Below are positions 1 through 8,261 of a stretch of 19,355 bases of DNA, one piece after another; positions within the stretch are counted from its first letter, which is position 1; each line of letters starts with the position of its first letter. The stretch is taken from assembly GCA_046582475.1 (NCBI GenBank), contig JAYGEH010000193.1, positions 1 to 19,355 of the forward strand, given 5' to 3'. Both the position numbers and the translations under genes were made by a program. The notes beneath the pieces were generated by a model. The model saw only the letters and a program-made list of their open reading frames with translations, made no database searches and was not told where the DNA came from. The stretch comes from GCA-2687515 sp046582475 (GTDB taxonomy: Bacteria > Pseudomonadota > Alphaproteobacteria > Rhodospirillales > UBA2165).

Positions 1-483
1 TCCGTGGCGGAGGAACTGGCCCGCCATTATGGCCTCAAGGCAGGTGACAAGGTCCTGGACATCGGCTGCGGCAAGGCATTCCTCTTGTATGAGCTGACCC
101 AAGCGGTGCCGGGCATCGACGTTACCGGCATCGATATTTCCGAATACGGCATCACCCACGCCAAGCAAGAGGTGCAGGGTAATTTGGACGTGGGCATTTG
201 CACCGAACTCCCCTACGATGACGGCGCCTTCGATTTCGTCTATTCCATCAACACCTTCCACAATCTGCCCATTCAGGACCTCTTCCAAGCGGTCCGGGAA
301 TTGGTGCGGGTGGCACGGGGACCGGCCTATATCTGCGTCGAATCCTTCCGCAACGAAACCGAGAAAACCAACCTCCTGTACTGGCAGCTCACCTGCCGCG
401 GCTTCCATGATCCAGACGAATGGGAATGGATCTATGGCCAATGCGGTTATGCGGGCGATGCCGGTTTCATCTATTTCGAGTGA
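1..483 (+). CDS. class I SAM-dependent methyltransferase, 5'-truncated
   Basis: This is the C-terminal part of a Rossmann-fold SAM methyltransferase whose start lies left of the window; the frame is already open at base 1. The in-frame GTG at 4 is unlikely to be the true start because the SAM motif would then begin only 17 residues in. Motif I is VLDIGCGKA, residues 17-25 counted from that GTG, followed by an acidic residue at the end of strand 2 (VTGIDISEYG) and a motif-IV-like stretch (FVYSINTFHNL). The gene ends with TGA at 481-483, eight bases before the next gene, so the two are probably co-transcribed. Its place at the head of a sugar-modifying operon suggests methylation of a sugar or sugar-linked group, but the acceptor cannot be read from the sequence. 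Family confidence is high, substrate unknown. Confidence 0.85.
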   Translation, partial: SVAEELARHYGLKAGDKVLDIGCGKAFLLYELTQAVPGIDVTGIDISEYGITHAKQEVQGNLDVGICTELPYDDGAFDFVYSINTFHNLPIQDLFQAVRELVRVARGPAYICVESFRNETEKTNLLYWQLTCRGFHDPDEWEWIYGQCGYAGDAGFIYFE

Positions 484-491
484 GGCGGGCC

Positions 492-1379
492 ATGCGGGTC
501 ATCATACTCGGCGCATCGGGCCTCATCGGCGGGCAGCTTTACCAGGATGCAGGCGGCATCGGCACCTATCATCGCAATCCGGTTGCGGGCCTCAAGCCAT
601 TCGATCTACTAGCAGACTGTCTTACCGGCTTGGTTCCGGATCTTGGGGCCGGCGATTGGGTCGCGGTTCTTTCGGCGGAGGTTGATCCGATGCGTGTCGC
701 GGATGATCCCGCAGCCACGCGTGCCCTCAACGTGGATGCAACATTAGCCGTCATGGAAACAGCGCGCGAACGGGGCGCCGGCGTCCTGTTCCTGTCGAGC
801 GAAGCCGTATTTGACGGCGCCGACGGCGGTTATAGCGAAATCGATGCGACCCACCCGTTGTTCGAATATGCGCGCCAGAAAGCAGAAGTCGAAAACCAAC
901 TGAAGACCAACCGCGGCAAGTGGCTGATCGCCCGTACCGGCTGGACTGTCGGCTGGAACTTGGCGGCGCGCTGCCCGGTTACTGGTGCCTATGATGCGCT
1001 TCTGTCCGGCGGCGCGGTGATGGCCGACGATAATTTCTTTACCCTGACCGACGTTGCCGACACCAGCCGGGCATTGCTGGACTTGATGGGCGCCGATGTG
1101 GGCGGCATCTACCACGTGGCCGCCAATCCGCCCATGGGACGGGCGCGGCTGGCCGAAATTATTCTGCAATCCAGCATCTTCGGTGATCAAATGTCATTCC
1201 AGCCGGGTAAATTCTCCGATATCCAATATTCCGAACCACGCCCGGCCCAGGCCTGGATTTCGAACGCCAAGTTTATCAACAGGTTCGGCGATCACTTCAC
1301 CCCGCCGGAAGAAACGGTGCGGAAAAAGATTGCGCTTCTCGACGCAAGGCAACAAAAAGCGGAAAGGATACCCGCATGA
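492..1379 (+). CDS. RmlD-like NAD(P)-dependent sugar reductase/epimerase (extended SDR)
   Basis: A 295-residue extended short-chain dehydrogenase. The N-terminal nucleotide-binding motif GASGLIGG is at residues 7-14, the Ser region SSEAVFDG at 102-109, and the catalytic YxxxK (YARQK) at 126-130. The string VFDG...Y.E.D..HPL resembles RmlD (dTDP-4-dehydrorhamnose reductase), so reduction of a 4-keto nucleotide sugar is the closest family role. An open frame extends upstream to 420, but ATG 492 starts directly at the Rossmann strand and lies just after the methyltransferase stop, so it is preferred; the ribosome-binding site (GAGGCGGG) is mediocre. The stop overlaps the next start as ATGA (1376-1379), implying translational coupling to the radical SAM gene. 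The substrate is unknown; the context suggests a nucleotide-linked deoxy sugar. Confidence 0.85.
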   Translation: MRVIILGASGLIGGQLYQDAGGIGTYHRNPVAGLKPFDLLADCLTGLVPDLGAGDWVAVLSAEVDPMRVADDPAATRALNVDATLAVMETARERGAGVLFLSSEAVFDGADGGYSEIDATHPLFEYARQKAEVENQLKTNRGKWLIARTGWTVGWNLAARCPVTGAYDALLSGGAVMADDNFFTLTDVADTSRALLDLMGADVGGIYHVAANPPMGRARLAEIILQSSIFGDQMSFQPGKFSDIQYSEPRPAQAWISNAKFINRFGDHFTPPEETVRKKIALLDARQQKAERIPA

Positions 1380-3292
1380 ACCAAATTCGCAATTCCAAGA
1401 ACAATCATGCCTCCGCCGCCGATTTGGCCGGCGCCAAAACCCTGCTCGGCGAGCTGTTCGGGACAGGCGGCATCCAGCGCGTGTTGCTGGTCAACCCGCC
1501 GGACGCGGACGCGGAATTGTTCCGTTTCGATACCGCGCTTCGTGGCCGCTATTCCAACTATCCGCCTATGGGCTTGATGAGCATCGCCGCCCAGGCGCGC
1601 AAATCCGGCGTCGAGGTCCAAATCTGCAACCTCAACAACGAGATATTGAAGGCCTGCCGCACTGCGCCGAGCGAAGCGGAATTTGATTTCGGCGCGGTCT
1701 GGCAGGATTGCCTGGACACGGCGATTGCCGATTTCGATCCGGATCTGGTTGGCATCACTTGCATGTTCACCATGACCCACGGGTCATTAAAAACCGTTGC
1801 CGGGCGGGTGCGGGACGCCGGCAAGCCGGTGGCCATCGGCGGCGTCCACGTCAGCAACGACGTCGAGCGGGTAATGGATGATATCGAAAGCGCCTCCATC
1901 GCCTTTTTGCGCGAAGGCGATGTTGCCTTAGTCCGCTTTTTAGAAGTGGTGAACCATGGCGCCAGCCCGGATAATCTGGCGCAAGTGATCCTGCGGGATG
2001 GCTCCGACAGCCGCTTCCGCTTCGAAGCTGAGGCGCAGCCGGGCATCGACGTGATCGACACAATGCCGGCATATGATTTGATCGATGTGGGCGAATATGC
2101 GGCGCACGGCACCATCGGCGCGTTCTATTGCTTCAAGCCCGAAGGCACCAAGTTCGCCACTGTGCTGTCCAACCGGGGTTGCCGCGCCCAATGCACATTT
2201 TGCAGCGTCCGCAATTTCAACGGCGTCGGCGTTCGCCAGCGCTCCATATCCTCGGTGGTTGATGAGTTGGAGCTTTTGAAAAACGAGCACGGCATCGGCC
2301 ATATCATGTGGTTGGACGACGATCTGTTGAAGGACCACGGCCGCGCCATCGGCTTGTTCAACGAGATCGTGCGCCGGAACGTGGACATAACCTGGGATGC
2401 CACCAACGGCCTAATCGCGGCATCCTGCACCGACGAGGTGATTGCGGCGGCGGCGGCAAGCGGCTGCATTGCCGTCAATATCGGCATGGAATCGGGCAAT
2501 CGGGAGATTCTTAAAACTGTAAGGAAACCTGGCACGCTGGAGAACTTCTTAAGCGCGGCGGAGGTATTGCGCCGCTACGAGCAAATACACGCCAGCGTCT
2601 TTTTGATGATCGGCTTTCCCGGCGAATCCATGCCGATGATTCTGGATACCATCAATGTCTCCAGGGAAATGGATTTGGATTGGTACCGCTGCAGCCAACT
2701 TCACCCGCTGCCCAATACGCCCATCTATGATGCCATGGTGGCGCAAGGCATCATCCAGGAAACCGGCGACAAGGAGCTGCGCTTCAACGGCGGCGCCTTC
2801 GGTAAGCAGGCCGAGATCGAACAGGGACTGCGCCTGGCAAGCCCCGATTTCCGCGAAGCCTTCGCCAATATTCCCACGGATGCGGTGCCGACGCCGGACC
2901 AGATCACCGATATCTGGTTCTTCATGAATTATCATCTGAACTTCCACCGCATTTTCCACGAGCGGAATCCGGTAAAGATGGAGCAATTGGTCGCCCATCT
3001 AAATGTGCTGGCCGATGTGATTTCGCCGGAGAACGGGTTTTCCATCTATTTCCTCGGCTATTTGGAATATCTGAAAACCGGGCGCGTTTCGCCCGAATTG
3101 GCGGCGCGGCTGGACCGGCGCCTGGACACATCGCCGTTTTGGCGGGACCGGTTCGAGGCTTTTGGCCTCTCCGCCGATCATCTCAAAAACCTATGTTTCC
3201 CTGAAAACGAAACCCAGCCGCTCGAACTTTTATCGGCGAGCGGCCCGGTATTGGCGGGCGATCCGACTCCGGTCAGTGCCGGGCTGGTTTGA
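1376..3292 (+). CDS. B12-binding-domain radical SAM protein
   Basis: A 638-residue protein with two recognisable parts. Residues about 35-200 look like a cobalamin-binding Rossmann domain (RVLLVNPPDAD, YPPMGLMSIAAQA, DLVGITCMF, VAIGGVHVS). From about residue 260 comes a radical SAM barrel with the [4Fe-4S] motif CxxxCxxC at C269, C273 and C276, followed by WLDDDLL and GMESGN, usual later-strand landmarks. About 200 further residues follow. Class B members of this family methylate unactivated carbons or rearrange rings (for example BchE), but sequence alone does not give the reaction. It starts in an ATGA overlap with the SDR before it and is followed closely by the cupin-SDR fusion, so it belongs to the + strand operon. 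A second, dissimilar B12 radical SAM gene lies at 13145-14638 on the other strand. Family call firm, substrate unknown. Confidence 0.9.
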   Translation: MNQIRNSKNNHASAADLAGAKTLLGELFGTGGIQRVLLVNPPDADAELFRFDTALRGRYSNYPPMGLMSIAAQARKSGVEVQICNLNNEILKACRTAPSEAEFDFGAVWQDCLDTAIADFDPDLVGITCMFTMTHGSLKTVAGRVRDAGKPVAIGGVHVSNDVERVMDDIESASIAFLREGDVALVRFLEVVNHGASPDNLAQVILRDGSDSRFRFEAEAQPGIDVIDTMPAYDLIDVGEYAAHGTIGAFYCFKPEGTKFATVLSNRGCRAQCTFCSVRNFNGVGVRQRSISSVVDELELLKNEHGIGHIMWLDDDLLKDHGRAIGLFNEIVRRNVDITWDATNGLIAASCTDEVIAAAAASGCIAVNIGMESGNREILKTVRKPGTLENFLSAAEVLRRYEQIHASVFLMIGFPGESMPMILDTINVSREMDLDWYRCSQLHPLPNTPIYDAMVAQGIIQETGDKELRFNGGAFGKQAEIEQGLRLASPDFREAFANIPTDAVPTPDQITDIWFFMNYHLNFHRIFHERNPVKMEQLVAHLNVLADVISPENGFSIYFLGYLEYLKTGRVSPELAARLDRRLDTSPFWRDRFEAFGLSADHLKNLCFPENETQPLELLSASGPVLAGDPTPVSAGLV

Positions 3293-3315
3293 GCGGCGGC
3301 AAGGGGGAAAGGGGA

Positions 3316-4689
3316 TTGGCGAAATTCTCGGTCTCGCTGACAGACGCCGATACAAGCTGGCGCGATTGTAACGCCAAATCGGCCGCCTGGTTCGCCAAAC
3401 GCCCGAACGTCGCCGTCGACGCTACCCTGATCGATGAATTAAAACGCCGCGCTCTCGAGACCGGCGAGAACACGCGCCTGTCCTTGCACCCGAACCCGGA
3501 TCACCCCCTGCACGAAATGGTCATCGTCCAGCACCGGGACAAGTTTCACCCACCCAAAAAACATGCCGCCAAGGACAAATCGTTCAACATTATCGAGGGC
3601 CAGATGGCGGTGTTCGTATTCGCCGAGGACGGCACGGTCGAAGATTGTTGTATCCTGGGTACGGCGGGCAACCGGCAATATCGGGTCGGCGCCGGGGTCA
3701 TCCATGCCGACTTCCCGATTACCGACACCGTGGTCCATTTCGAAACCACCCAGGGACCCTTTCTCGGCGAAGAGGACAGCATTTTCCCCCCTTGGGCGCC
3801 GGCCCGAGGCGATAGGGCCGCCTGCGCCGCCTATCGGGATGCCCTGTTCGCGGAATGGCTGGATGCCCCCGCTGAAATTCTGGTCACCGGCGCCGGCGGG
3901 CGCGCTGGCGGCGCCATCGCGGAACGGTTGGCCGCGACGGGACTTGGCGTCACCGCGCAGACCCGCGGCAACGGCGGCGATCTTGCGGAAGGGGCGTATG
4001 TGCCAACCGGCACCAAAACGGTTATTCATTGCGCCGCCGAGCTTTCGGTGCCCACGTCGTCGGCTGCCGGCATCGCTCGCAACAATGTGGAGGCGACCCG
4101 CCGCCTGATCGATGCGGCCATCGCGGCCGGCGCCGAGCGGTTCATATTTTTCTCCGCCATGGGTATCTATGGCCAGGTGGAAGGCGATACCGTTACCGAA
4201 TCCACGCCCATCTCCAACCCGGACTCCTATGGCGCCAGTAAGCTGCTGGGCGAACAGATGCTGGCCGAGGTGGCCGATCAATTGCCATCCCTGTCGCTCC
4301 GCCTGCCGGCCATCGTCGGCGCCGGCGCGCAACCCAATTGGTTGAGCCGTACGGCCGAAAAACTGCGCGGCAACCAGCCGGTGGTTTTCGTAAATCCGGC
4401 GACAACTTTCAACAATGCGGTCCATATAGACGATCTCGCCGATTTTATCATCAGCCTGATTGGGCGTCCCATGAGCGGCGCCCATGTGGTCAATCTGGCC
4501 GCCGCGGAACCGATGCAAGTCGGCGAACTGATCGAGGCGATGAAAGCCGGGCTGGGGTCCGCATCGGAATTGACAGCCGAGGTCAAACCGGACCAACCAG
4601 GCTTCTCCATAGATTGCAGCTTGGCACGGGAGCAATTCGGCTGGGCGCCGATGTCCATGGCCGCGCTCGTGGCGCGCCTAGCCGCTTGA
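3316..4689 (+). CDS. WbuC-family cupin fused to NAD-dependent epimerase/dehydratase
   Basis: A two-domain protein of about 457 residues. Roughly residues 15-160 match the WbuC cupin-fold metalloprotein family (RLSLHPNPDHPLHEM, HRDKFHPPKKH, FNIIEGQMAVF, GVIHADF, ending near FPPWAPARGD). WbuC proteins are found in O-antigen clusters and their reaction is unresolved. From about residue 187 a complete extended SDR follows, with GAGGRAGG as the dinucleotide motif, SAMGIYG as the Ser region and YGASK at 305-309 as YxxxK. TTG 3316 is chosen because a purine-rich AAGGGGG (3301-3307) lies about eight bases upstream. TTG 3289, overlapping the preceding stop as TTGA, is an alternative adding nine residues. 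The join is in one continuous frame with no sign of sequence error. The fusion suggests both domains act on the same sugar. Confidence 0.85.
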   Translation: MAKFSVSLTDADTSWRDCNAKSAAWFAKRPNVAVDATLIDELKRRALETGENTRLSLHPNPDHPLHEMVIVQHRDKFHPPKKHAAKDKSFNIIEGQMAVFVFAEDGTVEDCCILGTAGNRQYRVGAGVIHADFPITDTVVHFETTQGPFLGEEDSIFPPWAPARGDRAACAAYRDALFAEWLDAPAEILVTGAGGRAGGAIAERLAATGLGVTAQTRGNGGDLAEGAYVPTGTKTVIHCAAELSVPTSSAAGIARNNVEATRRLIDAAIAAGAERFIFFSAMGIYGQVEGDTVTESTPISNPDSYGASKLLGEQMLAEVADQLPSLSLRLPAIVGAGAQPNWLSRTAEKLRGNQPVVFVNPATTFNNAVHIDDLADFIISLIGRPMSGAHVVNLAAAEPMQVGELIEAMKAGLGSASELTAEVKPDQPGFSIDCSLAREQFGWAPMSMAALVARLAA

Positions 4690-4692
4690 ATA

Positions 4693-5490
4693 ATGATTCT
4701 AATTGCCACTTCCATTGTGCCGGGGGGCCGCGGAAACGTACAAGCCGCCGCCGTTCAAAGCTGGCTAGATATTGGATTTGACGTGGCATCGCTTAACGCG
4801 CCCGAAGAAATCGGTGCATTACAGGGTAAATTTCCCGGCGTCGATTTCATCACCCAAATGCGGACCGGAAAATTGGAAGCGGGAAAGCCGGTTATCTATA
4901 TCTCGGATATTCTGCACTATTTGAAACAATCGGGCCGGGAAACCGTGGGCATCATCAATTCCGATATTTACCTGCCAGCCAACCCGGCCTTGGTGGATTT
5001 TTTAGAAAAGAATGCCAAAGGCGGGTTGCTGTTCGGACCGCGCCAAGAGGTTCCGGAATTCGAATCCGGCGAAGGCAATATGGACCCTTTCGGGTTTGAT
5101 TATTTTTTTATGGATGCGGACATTCTGCGCATCTGGCCAGAGCGCAAATTTTGTTTAGGCATGCCGTTCTGGGATTTATGGTTTCCGCTGGTCCCCATTT
5201 TCTCAGGGCTTCCAGCGAAAAAATTGATCTCGCCGATCGCACGTCATATCCCCCACCCGACCCAGCGAGACGACAGCTTTTTCATGTTCAACAATGAATT
5301 CATGGAAACGATGCTGCCCGAATTGGGCGAATCTTTCGGCGCCCACATCGACGGCGCCGCGTATGAAACATTAGTCGCTGAGGCGGGCACGCCGGAAGCA
5401 CTGGAAAAACTGGCGGCCTATCTGGACGAAATGACCCGTACCGTTATCGCCTATATCGACCGCAATGCGGAGAAAATTGAAATAGGCTAG
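4693..5490 (+). CDS. uncharacterised protein, possible GT-A-like sugar-handling protein
   Basis: A 265-residue soluble protein starting at ATG 4693, three bases after the previous stop, with no clear Shine-Dalgarno sequence, so probably translated by coupling. I do not recognise a named family. Visible features are an N-terminal strand (MILIATSIVPGG), an acidic motif GIINSDIYL near residue 97, then DPFGFDYFFMDADIL, which has the spacing of metal-binding acidic residues in GT-A-like proteins, a conserved-looking aromatic segment (FWDLWFPLVPIF) and HPTQRDDSFFMFN. There is no signal peptide and no clear membrane segment. As the last gene of a sugar operon, a glycosyltransferase-like or nucleotide-sugar-binding role is a guess. 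The stop overlaps that of the convergent kinase gene in a CTAG palindrome. Confidence 0.7.
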   Translation: MILIATSIVPGGRGNVQAAAVQSWLDIGFDVASLNAPEEIGALQGKFPGVDFITQMRTGKLEAGKPVIYISDILHYLKQSGRETVGIINSDIYLPANPALVDFLEKNAKGGLLFGPRQEVPEFESGEGNMDPFGFDYFFMDADILRIWPERKFCLGMPFWDLWFPLVPIFSGLPAKKLISPIARHIPHPTQRDDSFFMFNNEFMETMLPELGESFGAHIDGAAYETLVAEAGTPEALEKLAAYLDEMTRTVIAYIDRNAEKIEIG

Positions 5491-6500
5491 TGGCCGTTGC
5501 CGTTGCCGAATTCGTCGGGTTCAAAGACAACGATCTTGCTGCCGCCGGTATCCAGATCGAACTTCACCCGGATCAGATGCTTGAGTTTTTCACGCACTGC
5601 TTTCTGGTTTTCAGGCGCCACCAGGAACAGCATGAAGCCGCCGCCTCCGGCGCCCAAAATTTTTCCACCGATGGCGCCCGCATCCAGCCCAGCCTGATAA
5701 ATCTCATCCACTTCCTTGGTGGTGACGCCGTCGGCCAGTTCGCGCTTGAGCATCCAGGCATCGTGCATCAAGGCGCCCAGATCGGGCACCAGGTCTTCCT
5801 TGCGTTGCAGGATATTTACCGCCTCGCCGCAAAAGAAATGAAGCTGCCGCAACTCCCGTTCCTTGTTGCCGAAGTTGGCGATTTGTTTCACGGCGATATC
5901 CGCCGCATAGCGGGAAAAGCCGGTAAAGAACAACATCATGGAGCTTTGCAGCGCGTCCTTGTTGGCACCCGAGATGACGATCGGCGCCACGTCGTAGGAG
6001 CCGTCCGAATTGAACTCGATGCGGTTGAGCCCGCCATAGGCCGCCCATATCTGATCCTGGCTGCCGACCGCTTCCTTCATGACTTCCTGCTCGATGCGGA
6101 TGGCTTCGTTGGCAAGTTGCTTTTTCGAAATCATCTCGCCCTTGATGGCATAGAGGGCGTTCAAGAGCCCGACCGAAAAAGAAGAGGAAGAACCAAGCCC
6201 GGAGCGCGCCGGAAGATCGGCGTTGTAGGAGATTTCCATGCCGCGCTGCACATCCATCTCGCCCATGATGGCACGGACGGCGGGGTGCTGGATCTCGTCG
6301 ATATTGTTGACCAACTCGATATTCGACCAGACAACCCGGTGCTTGTGTTCGAAAAAAGGCGGCAGGTAGCGGACGCTGAGATAGCAATATTTGTCGATGG
6401 TGGTGCCGATGACCGCGCCGCCGTTTTTGCGGTACCAATCGGGATAATCGGTGCCGCCGCCAAAAAGCGATACCCGAAAAGGTGTCTTAGAAATTATCAT
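5487..6500 (-). CDS. hddA: GHMP kinase, D-glycero-alpha-D-manno-heptose-7-phosphate kinase-like
   Basis: A 337-residue GHMP-family kinase. The N-terminus (MIISKTPFRVSLFGGGTDYP) is that of HddA-type sugar kinases, the phosphate-binding motif LPARSGLGSSSSF lies at residues 96-108, and the C-terminal glycine-rich motif KILGAGGGGFMLF is near 280-292. HddA phosphorylates heptose 7-phosphate at C1 as the alpha anomer, committing it to GDP rather than ADP activation. The HddC-like nucleotidyltransferase lies immediately upstream in the same transcript and a GmhB-like phosphatase lies at 17460, supporting this. ATG 6500 has a GGTGAG six bases upstream. An 82-bp AT-richer spacer separates it from the preceding gene, longer than the other gaps in the operon. 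Homologous kinases such as LmbP of lincomycin biosynthesis use octose phosphates, so the exact sugar is open. Confidence 0.85.
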   Translation of the reverse strand: MIISKTPFRVSLFGGGTDYPDWYRKNGGAVIGTTIDKYCYLSVRYLPPFFEHKHRVVWSNIELVNNIDEIQHPAVRAIMGEMDVQRGMEISYNADLPARSGLGSSSSFSVGLLNALYAIKGEMISKKQLANEAIRIEQEVMKEAVGSQDQIWAAYGGLNRIEFNSDGSYDVAPIVISGANKDALQSSMMLFFTGFSRYAADIAVKQIANFGNKERELRQLHFFCGEAVNILQRKEDLVPDLGALMHDAWMLKRELADGVTTKEVDEIYQAGLDAGAIGGKILGAGGGGFMLFLVAPENQKAVREKLKHLIRVKFDLDTGGSKIVVFEPDEFGNGNGH

Positions 6501-6582
6501 GCAACACTCACCACCAGATTACCCGGTATTTTCAATTATTTAAGCACGCAACCGCTAAAAAATCATTAGCAAGCGGCGGAAA

Positions 6583-7305
6583 CTAGTTGTCCAAATATGG
6601 CGCCAATATGGCCGGTGCCCGCGCCAAATCTTCGGGCGTTCCAATATCGAGAAACGGGAATTCCCCGGCATGGGCATTGAGGGTTCCGGGCTTCAGTTTT
6701 TGGAACACATCGGTTTCCAGGGACGGGCCACCGGCGGCGGCGATGATGTCCAGAAATTTGAGCTCAAACAAGTAAACGCCGGCGTTGATCACCCCTGCTC
6801 CGCCGTCTGGGTTCTTTTCCCGGAAGCTGCTGATCTTGTCACCCTGAATTTCGACCGAGCCATAGCGCCCCGCATTGGCGACCTGAGTGCAAAGAATCGA
6901 CCCGGCGGCGCCCGATTCCCGATGGCTCGCCAGGAAGGCGCAGAGATCGGCATCGACGAAGGTGTCGCCGTTCAAGACCAGCGCCGGAAGGTTTCGAATA
7001 TGGCTGGCCAGATGATGGATGGCCCCCGCGGTACCCAGGGGCTCCGGCTCGACCACAGAGATGCACGCCAAACCCTCGGGCGCGTGGGCTTGAAGATAGG
7101 TTTCGACCGCTCCGGCCAGATGGCCCAGGCCGAAAATCACCCGGGTCGCGCCGAAACCCTGAAGCCAGGCCAGGAGAAGGCTCAGATAAGGCCGCTCGCC
7201 AATAGGCGCCAGAACTTTCGGCGTACCGCCGAGGACGCCGGCCAGCCGGGTTCCGCGGCCGCCGGCCAGCACCACCACATCGATACCGGAGAGGCAGCCA
7301 CTCAT
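6583..7305 (-). CDS. hddC: sugar-phosphate nucleotidyltransferase (HddC-like guanylyltransferase)
   Basis: A 240-residue nucleotidyltransferase with a single GT-A-like catalytic domain. The nucleotide-binding signature VLAGGRGTRL followed by TPK lies at residues 12-30; LNGDTFVDAD at 111-120 provides metal-binding Asp residues; FLDIGTPEDL near the C-terminus is typical of this family. HddC joins GMP to D-glycero-alpha-D-manno-heptose 1-phosphate. The frame is open further upstream to 7515, but the extra 70 residues are Arg-rich and antiparallel to the next gene. ATG 7305 starts just before the catalytic domain and forms an ATGA overlap with the stop of the upstream SDR, so it is the chosen start. 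Family membership is certain. Specificity for GTP and heptose rests on the neighbouring HddA-like kinase. Confidence 0.85.
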   Translation of the reverse strand: MSGCLSGIDVVVLAGGRGTRLAGVLGGTPKVLAPIGERPYLSLLLAWLQGFGATRVIFGLGHLAGAVETYLQAHAPEGLACISVVEPEPLGTAGAIHHLASHIRNLPALVLNGDTFVDADLCAFLASHRESGAAGSILCTQVANAGRYGSVEIQGDKISSFREKNPDGGAGVINAGVYLFELKFLDIIAAAGGPSLETDVFQKLKPGTLNAHAGEFPFLDIGTPEDLARAPAILAPYLDN

Positions 7306-8246
7306 ACGTTGCCGTAGAGATTGTTGCGGATCATCTGATAGCCCTTCATCAGTTCGGCAATGCCGAGATCGAGGGAATGCGCGGGCATGTAGCCGGTCGC
7401 CTCGATCTTTTCGTTGGATACAATGTAATCCCGCTTGTCCGGGTCTTCGCCGATGGGCGCTTCCATGAACTGGAAGCCGGGAACATGTTCGGCGATCTTT
7501 TCGCAAAGCTCCCACTTGGAAAGATTGGCGTCGGACAGGCCGACATTAAATATCTCGCCCTTCATCGTGCCGAGATTGGCGATCACGTGGCAGAAGGCTC
7601 GGGCTACATCGCGCACGTGGATATAGTTGCGCTTGAAGTGGCTTTCGAACAGGACCAGCGCCCGGTCGTTCACCGCCCGGTATACGAAATCGTTGACCAG
7701 CAAATCCAGGCGCATGCGCGGCGACATGCCGAACACGGTGGCCAGGCGCAGGCTGACGCCGCCGGCCTTGCCGAGTACGATTTCCTCGGCCTCGACCTTG
7801 GTTTTGCCGTAGAGGGACACCGGGCGCAGCGGCGTTTCCTCGGTGCAGAACTTACCTGGCTCGCCGACGCCATAGCCGGAATTGCTGACCGGCATGATGA
7901 CCTTTTGCTCGGAACTCAACAGGCCGCACAGCATATCCACCGCGTCCCGGTTGATGGTGGTGGCGCCCAACGGATCGTTGTCGCACATGGGCGCGCCCAC
8001 CAGGGCGGCGAGCGGTATGATTAAGTCGGCGTCAATGGCGAGGGGCGCCACAATGTCTTTTTCGCGGGCATCGCCGCGCACCATATGGAAATTGGTATCG
8101 GCGCAGACGGCCGCCAGGCTCGCCTGGCCAAACATGAAATTGTCGAGCACCGTCACCCGGTGGCCGTCCGCCAGCAGCAAGGGCACTAATGTGGAGCCCA
8201 GATAGCCGGCCCCACCGGTCACCAATAAATTCATTTTGTCCGCCAT
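7302..8246 (-). CDS. NAD-dependent epimerase/dehydratase (extended SDR)
   Basis: A 314-residue extended SDR acting on a nucleotide sugar. The dinucleotide motif GGAGYLG is at residues 11-17, the Ser region reads PVSNSGYG (119-126) and the catalytic YGKTK is at 146-150. The acidic residue that follows Ser/Thr in typical 4,6-dehydratases (TDE or SSE) is absent from the Ser motif, which argues against a GMD- or RmlB-type dehydratase and leaves epimerase, reductase or an atypical dehydratase. ATG 8246 has AGGGGA about ten bases upstream; ATG 8234 is an alternative four codons later. It lies 15 bases after the ColD-like gene and overlaps the HddC-like gene, placing it among the steps that act on the GDP sugar. 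Confidence 0.85.
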   Translation of the reverse strand: MADKMNLLVTGGAGYLGSTLVPLLLADGHRVTVLDNFMFGQASLAAVCADTNFHMVRGDAREKDIVAPLAIDADLIIPLAALVGAPMCDNDPLGATTINRDAVDMLCGLLSSEQKVIMPVSNSGYGVGEPGKFCTEETPLRPVSLYGKTKVEAEEIVLGKAGGVSLRLATVFGMSPRMRLDLLVNDFVYRAVNDRALVLFESHFKRNYIHVRDVARAFCHVIANLGTMKGEIFNVGLSDANLSKWELCEKIAEHVPGFQFMEAPIGEDPDKRDYIVSNEKIEATGYMPAHSLDLGIAELMKGYQMIRNNLYGNV

Positions 8247-8261
8247 GAACGTAACAGTCCC

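Noticed and set aside
3439..4635. 398-codon minus-strand open frame opposite the cupin-SDR fusion
   Set aside because: It is Gly/Arg/His-rich with no family motifs, fully antisense to a two-domain protein with intact motifs.
5490..6569. 359-codon plus-strand open frame opposite the GHMP kinase gene
   Set aside because: The kinase on the minus strand has all GHMP motifs; the opposite frame has none and only extends into the spacer by chance.
6552..6576. Possible hairpin (GCTAA-N7-TTAGC with outer CCGCT/AGCGG) in the spacer between the nucleotidyltransferase and kinase genes
   Set aside because: The stems are short, mutually exclusive and not followed by a T-run on the minus strand, so it is not a supportable terminator.
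7306..7515. Upstream extension of the nucleotidyltransferase frame by 70 codons
   Set aside because: The added sequence is Arg-rich and unlike any nucleotidyltransferase N-terminus; ATG 7305 fits both the fold and the ATGA overlap.
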